The notes under the pieces were generated by a model. The model was not told the origin of the DNA. It did no database searches and saw only the letters and a program-made list of their open reading frames with translations. From Ceratorhiza oryzae-sativae (Eukaryota; Basidiomycota; Agaricomycetes; Cantharellales; Ceratobasidiaceae), in assembly GCA_030998015.1 (NCBI GenBank), contig JARWMV010000008.1:248001-312000 (forward strand): a DNA stretch of 64,000 nt, in the 5' to 3' direction. The stretch's first letter is position 1. The number at the start of each line of letters is the position of its first letter. Shown here one piece after another: positions 57,981-64,000 of the stretch. The translations under genes and the position numbers were made by a program.

Positions 57981-59871
57981 CTACACGACTGCTTTTTCGT
58001 TCCTCGCCTTTTCCTCCATCGCCTGTTCATGCGCCCTCACATCCCTCCGCCTCATCAGGATTGTGAATAGAGGAATCGTGACTGCGCTCAGCGCGCACCA
58101 GCCCAGAATCACACCCGCGTTTAACCCGAGATGGTTTTTGGTATCAAACAAGATCGTTCGAACCGCTTGGGTGTTATTACTAGAAAACCAGCCCCAGTCA
58201 GCCAAGTGCACAACAAGAGACAAAAAATAAAAGCAAAGAAATGAAACCCCCACTCACAAGATTGGGAACGCGTGTCCGTACTGGTAAAACCACGGCTGCA
58301 GATCAAACGGCAAGACAGCGACCGACACATTCACAATGATGAGCGGGATGAGGAAGAACGCCATGAACCTGGGAGTCAGGATTGTGATCATGGCTTCGGT
58401 CGCGAGTCCGAGTGCGGCCATGCCCATGTACGTGTAGACAAAGTACAAGAAGAAACCTCCGGCATAAGTGTACTTGGCTCCAAACGGCGCGTGGAATGGC
58501 AAGGAGATCATGGCAAAGGCGAGCGAGAGGGGAAAGTAGAGGCCGAGAGGGACGAGGACGCGGAGCCAGAGGTAGGAGCGTAGTTTGAGGAACGGTCCGA
58601 GGATACCACGCGCTGCGTCATTGGTCATTGTCTATAGTGGCCAGTTAGATGGGATGAAGGGACAGATGAACGTGACGCACAATGATAAAGGCGAAAATGC
58701 AGAGGTAAATCTGGCCGACAAGAGTCAGCGCAGTCGCAACTGGGGCACTAGACCAATCCCATCAATACATTTACTCGGTCTGATCGAAATACCAACTAAC
58801 TTGTAAGGGCGCAAGTTCACCGTTGTCCACCAAGCACCCGAGGTCAAGGTTTGTGGCGCAGAAGCCAAAGCTGCGAGTGCAGTCGCATTTCCAGAGACGG
58901 AACTCAAGTACGAAGCGGCGGATCTGGCGTTGAATTGTTGCAGGATCTTTTGTGCAGTAAGATTCAGACTTGGCAAACATTTGAAAAGAGCGAGGAGACA
59001 AACCTGAGTCAGGGCTGCTGTCGTAAGCGGGTTGATGTACGACCCGGTTGCTTGCTCGTTTCGGGCTTGCGCATAGTAGAACGTGATAGCAGACATGGGG
59101 CTATAGGATGAGTTTCCAGACGCACGAGACGATGCAAGGAGGGCAGAGGCACCCGAGTTGACTAGTACGGTCTATGAGGGACGTCGACTCTGTGAACGAG
59201 AAAGACTCACCAACTACAGCTGCCCATGCTTGCTCATCTTCAACCGCATACGCAGCGTCGTCGACCTGATCGGCGGGGATTTGCCTCCATCCGAGGTGCT
59301 GCTTGGTTCCACTCTAAATGGTATTAATTGGTAAATGCGCAAGACCGAAGAATGGATCGATGGCGTACTCGGGTTGTAGCCAAGAGGCCTTGCACAACTG
59401 CCTGTCCAATCTCTCCGCCATCCCGGTCAATAACCCATGTTTTGAGTGAAGGAGCATGAGTGGCACTGCGTGCCAGCGATCCCCTGTTCAAGCATAAGCA
59501 AGACGCGCTGTCATATCAAACGCTTTGACGTACCAATACACGGGCAAACAGATCCACATCATGACGATGGTCAAAACCAGGGTGGAAGCCATGATCTTGA
59601 TATAGATTTGTCGCAAATGGGCGATCTTCGGGTCGAATACTGTCCTTATTGAATCAACAAGGCATTCTCAATTACCACCCGAGCCCCACTGACCAGTGTG
59701 GGCAAACTTGGCCGGTGCAGGCATCCTCGCACCGGGCCCTTCTGCAGGCCTCACACTCTCCTGATCCTCTGCCTCTCGCTCGGCCCGCTCTTCAGCCCGG
59801 AGCTCGGGGTCGACGGCGTCGGGTTTCCTGTCGCCGTTGAGGGTTGGTGTTGGGGACCTCGATGGTGCCAT
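57981..59871 (-). CDS. SNG1-family membrane protein (DUF3533)
   Basis: ATG 59871 opens a charged cytoplasmic N-terminus (MAPSRSPTPTLNGDRK), then FDPKIAHLRQIYIKIM and a first membrane span (STLVLTIVMMWICLPVYWG). An extracytosolic loop follows, with an N-glycosylation site (GNAT) and TAALTQ. Next come four or five further spans: VATALTLVGQIYLCIF, VLVPLGLYFPLSLAFAMISL, FFLYFVYTYMGMAALG, FFLIPLIIVNVSVAVLPFD, and GVILGWCALSAVTIPLFTIL after NNTQAVRTILFDTK. A basic tail ends in KAVV and a stop at 57983-57981. One N-terminal span, a large loop, then a membrane bundle with WFYQYGHAFPI and NNTQAVRTI is the SNG1/DUF3533 pattern; yeast SNG1 is linked to nitrosoguanidine resistance. Plasma-membrane location is expected. 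About nine exons. Confidence 0.85.
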
Positions 59872-61959
59872 GGGTGAAGGAGGGGGAAGATGCGGCAACG
59901 CTGTGGAACAGCCAAGGCTTCTTAAGGTACAGGCGATCCCGCATGGGGTGCGGGCTCGGACCGTCAAATTGGTAGCGGGATTCCGGCCACGAGCCCGGCG
60001 ATTCTTTGGAATGTGATGAGAATCCAGCGTGAGTCACCGTCCTTAGACAAGTCCACTATATCCCCCGCGCCCAAGCAATAGATCACAGATATCCGACACA
60101 GACACATCCTGCGCGCAACCGACTTGGCAGACACTCGCGAGGCGATTAGCCGACATCGAAGCCGAGCTCACCGAGACACACTGTCAGGCACGTTGCTAGC
60201 GCTGTTGCACATGTAACGCTGGGCCGACCTGTCATCGGTCACGGCCAAGGGGACGCGTGGTCCCGGAATCAAGATGTCGGGCAAGAGCCTTTGTTTGTCA
60301 TCATGCATGCACCCACTCCGTTCACGCTTCGGGCCTACGCCACCAGCGATGCACTAAAGACAAACGAGGCCTGCTAAATTGGCATTCTCACATCCCACAA
60401 TTATTTGATGCTAGACAAAAAGACACCAAAAGCAAAGACCCTCAACAACGTCGATATGAAGCAATTACTCAACAGGGGAACTATGCGTGCTCACTTGGAA
60501 ACTGTTTTTCTGGAACTTCAAAGGGCTGAATCGCACACATGATCAGTAAATAAAACAAGGCCTATCAGTAATTTCTGAGCGGTTGAAGCCGATACGCGAG
60601 CGCTGATATAGTCAGAAAATTCTTGACTTCAGCCAAGCCTGATGGGAGTTAAATGTGCAAAATTCAAGCACATGGTTAGGAATGTTCTTTTTTCTTAGTG
60701 TACTGTGGAATTCCCACGTCAAAATAGGTTTATAGCGATGCTACTCCAAGATAATTAGAGTACCCATCATGCTTGAGAAGAATAGAATACATATATGTTA
60801 TGTGCGTGTGTGTGCTGGGTTGTAAGTCTCAGAGTCCCAGCGATGACCAAACGTTGGTAAGGGGAAGAGTGTCGACTGGGACCTGTGTGACAACGATATC
60901 CGAGATAGAAACCAATGCCGCGCAAGGATCCCAACTAGGTACCAGCCCAAGATTCCGGGCGCATATAACCAGTCCATTTTGATGCTTCCGTAGTTTATGT
61001 GTATGAATTATTGTATTTCTCCCGTATACAGCCCTAGCTTGCGCACTTTTGCCCCGTACTATCTAGGCAACCACGAGCACGAGAAACCACCTCCCAAGTG
61101 TCAAGAAGCTAACGGCCGATACAAATGGCATCCACCGTACAGCATTTGGCTGCGCTCAACCGTCACGAGTGGGCGTGGAATATACACACATCCTATCTAT
61201 ACCATGCAGGTCCCCTGGACCCATGGAGACTTGAAACTCGCGTTGGCCTGGTTTTCCTTATGATTCTGTGAGGCTATACCAGGACTGTACCCTTGCATAC
61301 GCATTGGACCATAGCAATTGGATTATCACCACATCCTTACTACTTGGGGATCGCATATCAAATTCACCCTAGCTAATCCTTGCACTTTGAAACTGCTTTA
61401 GTGGAAATTCGGGAGGGGTGTGGATCGCGGCTATGTTAGGTAAATAGAGCGCTCTTTCGCATGAATTCCAGCGTAATTACCTCTGATAACAAGACGTCAA
61501 CATAGCCAGGAATTGCATGAATTCAGCCCAATCTTGATTGAAGGTTAAAGTGTGCGCGACATTCATTTGCTCACATTAACACTCATTAGGAAATCAGATG
61601 TGGTCTACGAAATCCGAGCTTTTGGTCAGGGATGTGGTTTGTTTCTTAACAGAATGTGGATTTTGTATATAAAATGGGCTAGTCGTTTATATCACAAGAG
61701 CCATCTCACCCATCCAACTGGTTCCTATAAACTAGAGCCCAAGTGGCACATCAAAGAGATATGCAAATATATTCAGCTCAAGAATCGCCTAAAATACGAG
61801 CGGAATTCTCTCTAAGAGAGTGAATTATTCGATCGCTTATAGCGGCTGTGTTGCTTATCCGTGTGTATGCGAGCCTAAAGTCCATGTTGGGCCAAGACAT
61901 TGCCAACAACCTATCAGATATATCTAAATCAAACACGTTTCGCAGCCACGCTTTTGCAC
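59872..61959. other. Intergenic, 2.1 kb
   Basis: Left end is the promoter of the SNG1-like gene. No gene is supported in the rest; scattered frames of 60-90 codons show no motifs and no linked exons. Confidence 0.45.
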
Positions 61960-63480
61960 TCACAAACCAAGATTCTTCAAATCCTCCTCGCTAACTTCGA
62001 CACTTTCGTTCATCGAATTTCCAGGCCCATCCAGGGCTTCAAATTCGAGCGTATGACTAGGCCAAGATCGTGTCAAGGGCTCCGATGGAATATCATCCGC
62101 AAATGGAGGTGCAAGCGGGAGGGCCATAGAGAGACTGAGCAGGTTCGGCAGGACGATCGAAATCTTGAGTAAATCCGCATATTGAATGTCGAAGTGACTG
62201 AGTTCAAGACGGATGAGTTGCGGCCAGCAGCTGCACCAGTGTGTAAAAGGCTCCCCCAGGACCAACTGCTCTTGGTAAAACATAGCGAAAGAAATAGAGA
62301 GCAGTGGTAGGGACTTGAGAGGGAGAAGCAATAGTTGACTCTCGGTGTGACTGAGAAAGTCGACTTGAAAGGTTAATCGTTCGACGTTCGGTGTATGCTC
62401 AGCGATGAGTGGAAGCGTAGCCTCAAGTTGATGCGGTAAGACGCTACAGCGAAATTCGAGATATAGTGTGACAATGTTACGAAGGGCGTTCGACTGCCAC
62501 AAGTTGCGGAAGGACTCGAACGATACCCCGATCACGTTTAGCTCGCGGAGCGCACCGAAGGAACTTGATTTCACGTGGCCAGACAAGTCGTCTAAAAGGG
62601 GAAGGTCGCTTTCGTCGCTGTTTGTCATGAGCTCCAAGCTCTCAAGCCCAGGGTGATTCATTGCCCAGACTAAAGAAGATGTTGTGAAGAAATTATTCGC
62701 CAACTCTAGCGAGTTGAGCGAGGGTAAACTTGGCAACCCAACTGGTATGATTGGTCCGTCAACATCCAGATCCAACGTGGCCTTTGGGGTAATACTCAAT
62801 GAGAGCCCCTCAAGCATCTTGCAGGTCTCAAGGACAAGGCCTGAAAACAGCTCGAGAGTGAGAATATGTCTTGGTTTGTACTCCTCATCAAATATTGAGA
62901 TCGAGCCCAATCGAAAGTCAGTGATTGATGGCGAAATGAGCAAGAACAACCAATTGACACCCCCTAGATCATGGTCACTTATGGGAACCCCACTAATGCT
63001 CAATGCTTGTAGTTTAGGAAAGACCCTCTGATGAGTGACATACGACATAATTTTGGGAATGAATCTTTTCCGTTCTGCTTCGCCTGGTCCAGAAACGAGT
63101 CTGAAGAACTTGGCATCCACATGTGTAATAAAGGGAGCGTAAATTCTCAGACGTTTGAACATGGAAGAAGTGATTTCGTTGGGGAGTCTCTCTTGTGGCA
63201 GTGGGTTGACGTCAATCCAGTGCCTGGAACTGGGCAAGGAACGATCATCGCAGTAGCAAAACGCTCCAGGAATCAGACGGAGTATATCCTGGAATTCAAC
63301 ATAGCCTCCCCAGAGGAGAGGAATAAAAGTAGAGAACCAAACGCGGGAGACTTGTGCCCAACGCGCTAGATCTGCTCGCTCACCAGAGTAGCCATAGATA
63401 AGAAGGAGGATCTCAGGGATCTCAAGAACTTTGTGAGTGCCTGCATACAATGGCTTTAGGTCCATTACATAAAAGGGCAA
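61960..63480 (-). CDS. F-box/LRR-like protein, single exon
   Basis: Uninterrupted frame of 506 residues. The N-terminus (VLEIPEILLLIYGYSGERAD, then LARWAQVSRVWFSTFIPLLW) matches an F-box: Pro near the start, then CxxVSRxW-like spacing. The remainder has leucine-rich helical and strand units about 25-40 residues apart, e.g. LQALSISGVPISDHDLGGV, LNSLELANNFFTTSSLV, GLESLELMTNSD, LRELNVIGVSF and LIRLELSHFDI. This is the usual F-box-plus-LRR layout of basidiomycete SCF adaptors. It is unrelated to the F1-F4 family in its C-terminal half. The end is acidic (ESVEVSEEDLKNLGL). An internal ATG at 63465 is also possible. Confidence 0.85.
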   Translation of the reverse strand: MPFYVMDLKPLYAGTHKVLEIPEILLLIYGYSGERADLARWAQVSRVWFSTFIPLLWGGYVEFQDILRLIPGAFCYCDDRSLPSSRHWIDVNPLPQERLPNEITSSMFKRLRIYAPFITHVDAKFFRLVSGPGEAERKRFIPKIMSYVTHQRVFPKLQALSISGVPISDHDLGGVNWLFLLISPSITDFRLGSISIFDEEYKPRHILTLELFSGLVLETCKMLEGLSLSITPKATLDLDVDGPIIPVGLPSLPSLNSLELANNFFTTSSLVWAMNHPGLESLELMTNSDESDLPLLDDLSGHVKSSSFGALRELNVIGVSFESFRNLWQSNALRNIVTLYLEFRCSVLPHQLEATLPLIAEHTPNVERLTFQVDFLSHTESQLLLLPLKSLPLLSISFAMFYQEQLVLGEPFTHWCSCWPQLIRLELSHFDIQYADLLKISIVLPNLLSLSMALPLAPPFADDIPSEPLTRSWPSHTLEFEALDGPGNSMNESVEVSEEDLKNLGL

Positions 63481-64000
63481 GCAACGACTTGTCGTTAGCT
63501 AAAGTGTCGTAGATCACGATAGAGGGACTCGGCACGCTTCGCACGGCTTACATAAGCAGATCTGCCCGAAAAGTGGCACACATTATAGACACTTGTTTAA
63601 TGATAGCATAAGGTACCAGGAGAGACCGGTTTCCGGCCGGTCCAATTTTGAACCCATTTTTGGCCAACTTGAGGTTTGTGTAGAATCGAGAAGATTTAAA
63701 AATCTGGCATAAATACTACCCTATGTAAGGCCCTCATGTGCACCTAAAGTCAAGTTTTTGTGAGAGAATCTGAAAGGAGCGGGGAGTAATGGTGCATACA
63801 TCCTGTTTTTTGCACATGAACCGGAGCATCGGAATGCCTTCGGATGTCTTTTTTCAACAGTACGCGGCTTTTTTTGCTGTTGATTTTTGAGCTAGATAAA
63901 TGCACCATTGTTGGGAACCTTATTACCCTCAAATATGTTTAGTTTTGTAACCGTCGTGCACATAGCATTGCACCTTGGCACTGAAATGGCCACCGGAGCC
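63481..64000. other. Intergenic, right edge
   Basis: Promoter side of the F-box/LRR gene. Includes GACCGGTTTCCGGCCGGTC near 63626, a short hairpin-forming palindrome. No gene is visible. Confidence 0.4.

Noticed and set aside
1..64000. CRISPR arrays, rRNA genes, operons or other bacterial features
   Set aside because: No spaced direct repeats or rRNA-like sequence were seen, and the spliced gene structure is eukaryotic.

Overview
The window is nuclear DNA of a filamentous basidiomycete. Almost every gene is broken by 50-70 nt spliceosomal introns, and the protein families fit an Agaricomycete of the Rhizoctonia/Ceratobasidium type: kinase-fold genes without a glycine loop, fungal DUF2235 hydrolases, small F-box families, OrdA-like P450 and SNG1/DUF3533. 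The organism is an inference from family content; no species marker is present.

Layout. 0.8-4.5 kb: two convergent paralogous protein-kinase-fold genes. 5.1-6.3 kb: an unrecognised multi-exon gene. 6.3-9.1 kb: non-coding, with the second copy of a dispersed repeat. 9.2-11.6 kb (-): a 766-residue protein with a proline-rich N-terminus and TPR-like repeats. 12.7-20.7 kb (+): three tandem DUF2235 (Tle1-like alpha/beta hydrolase) genes, the first with a 17 x 27 bp coding minisatellite. 21.1-28.8 kb (+): three tandem genes for secreted surface proteins; two have a membrane span and a PPxY tail, one looks GPI-anchored. 30.0-31.2 kb: a decayed F-box gene, followed by a pogo-type MITE. 32.6-34.0 kb: a class I methyltransferase with a damaged SAM motif. 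35.5-37.7 kb: a fourth, degenerate DUF2235 gene whose end overlaps the start of the MTA phosphorylase gene.

37.7-42.0 kb is a conserved housekeeping island: MTA phosphorylase (methionine salvage), free methionine-R-sulfoxide reductase (methionine repair) and an ER DnaJ/TPR co-chaperone of the DNAJC3/P58IPK type. Then come a P-loop NTPase fragment (42.9 kb), a cytochrome P450 (44.2-46.3 kb, -), a cluster of four F-box-like genes and fragments (47.9-57.6 kb, -) with a fold-back MITE among them, an SNG1/DUF3533 membrane protein (58.0-59.9 kb, -) and an F-box/LRR-like single-exon gene (62.0-63.5 kb, -).

The most interesting unit is the plus-strand stretch 12.7-37.7 kb, where DUF2235 hydrolases and two-module surface proteins are interleaved; two members of each family end in PPxY motifs. 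A second general signal is technical or evolutionary: at least six, probably eight, paralogous genes each show one apparent single-base deletion, mostly explained by a G or C missing from a short run, while the housekeeping genes are intact. Exon limits below were read by eye from splice motifs and from comparison between paralogs inside the window.
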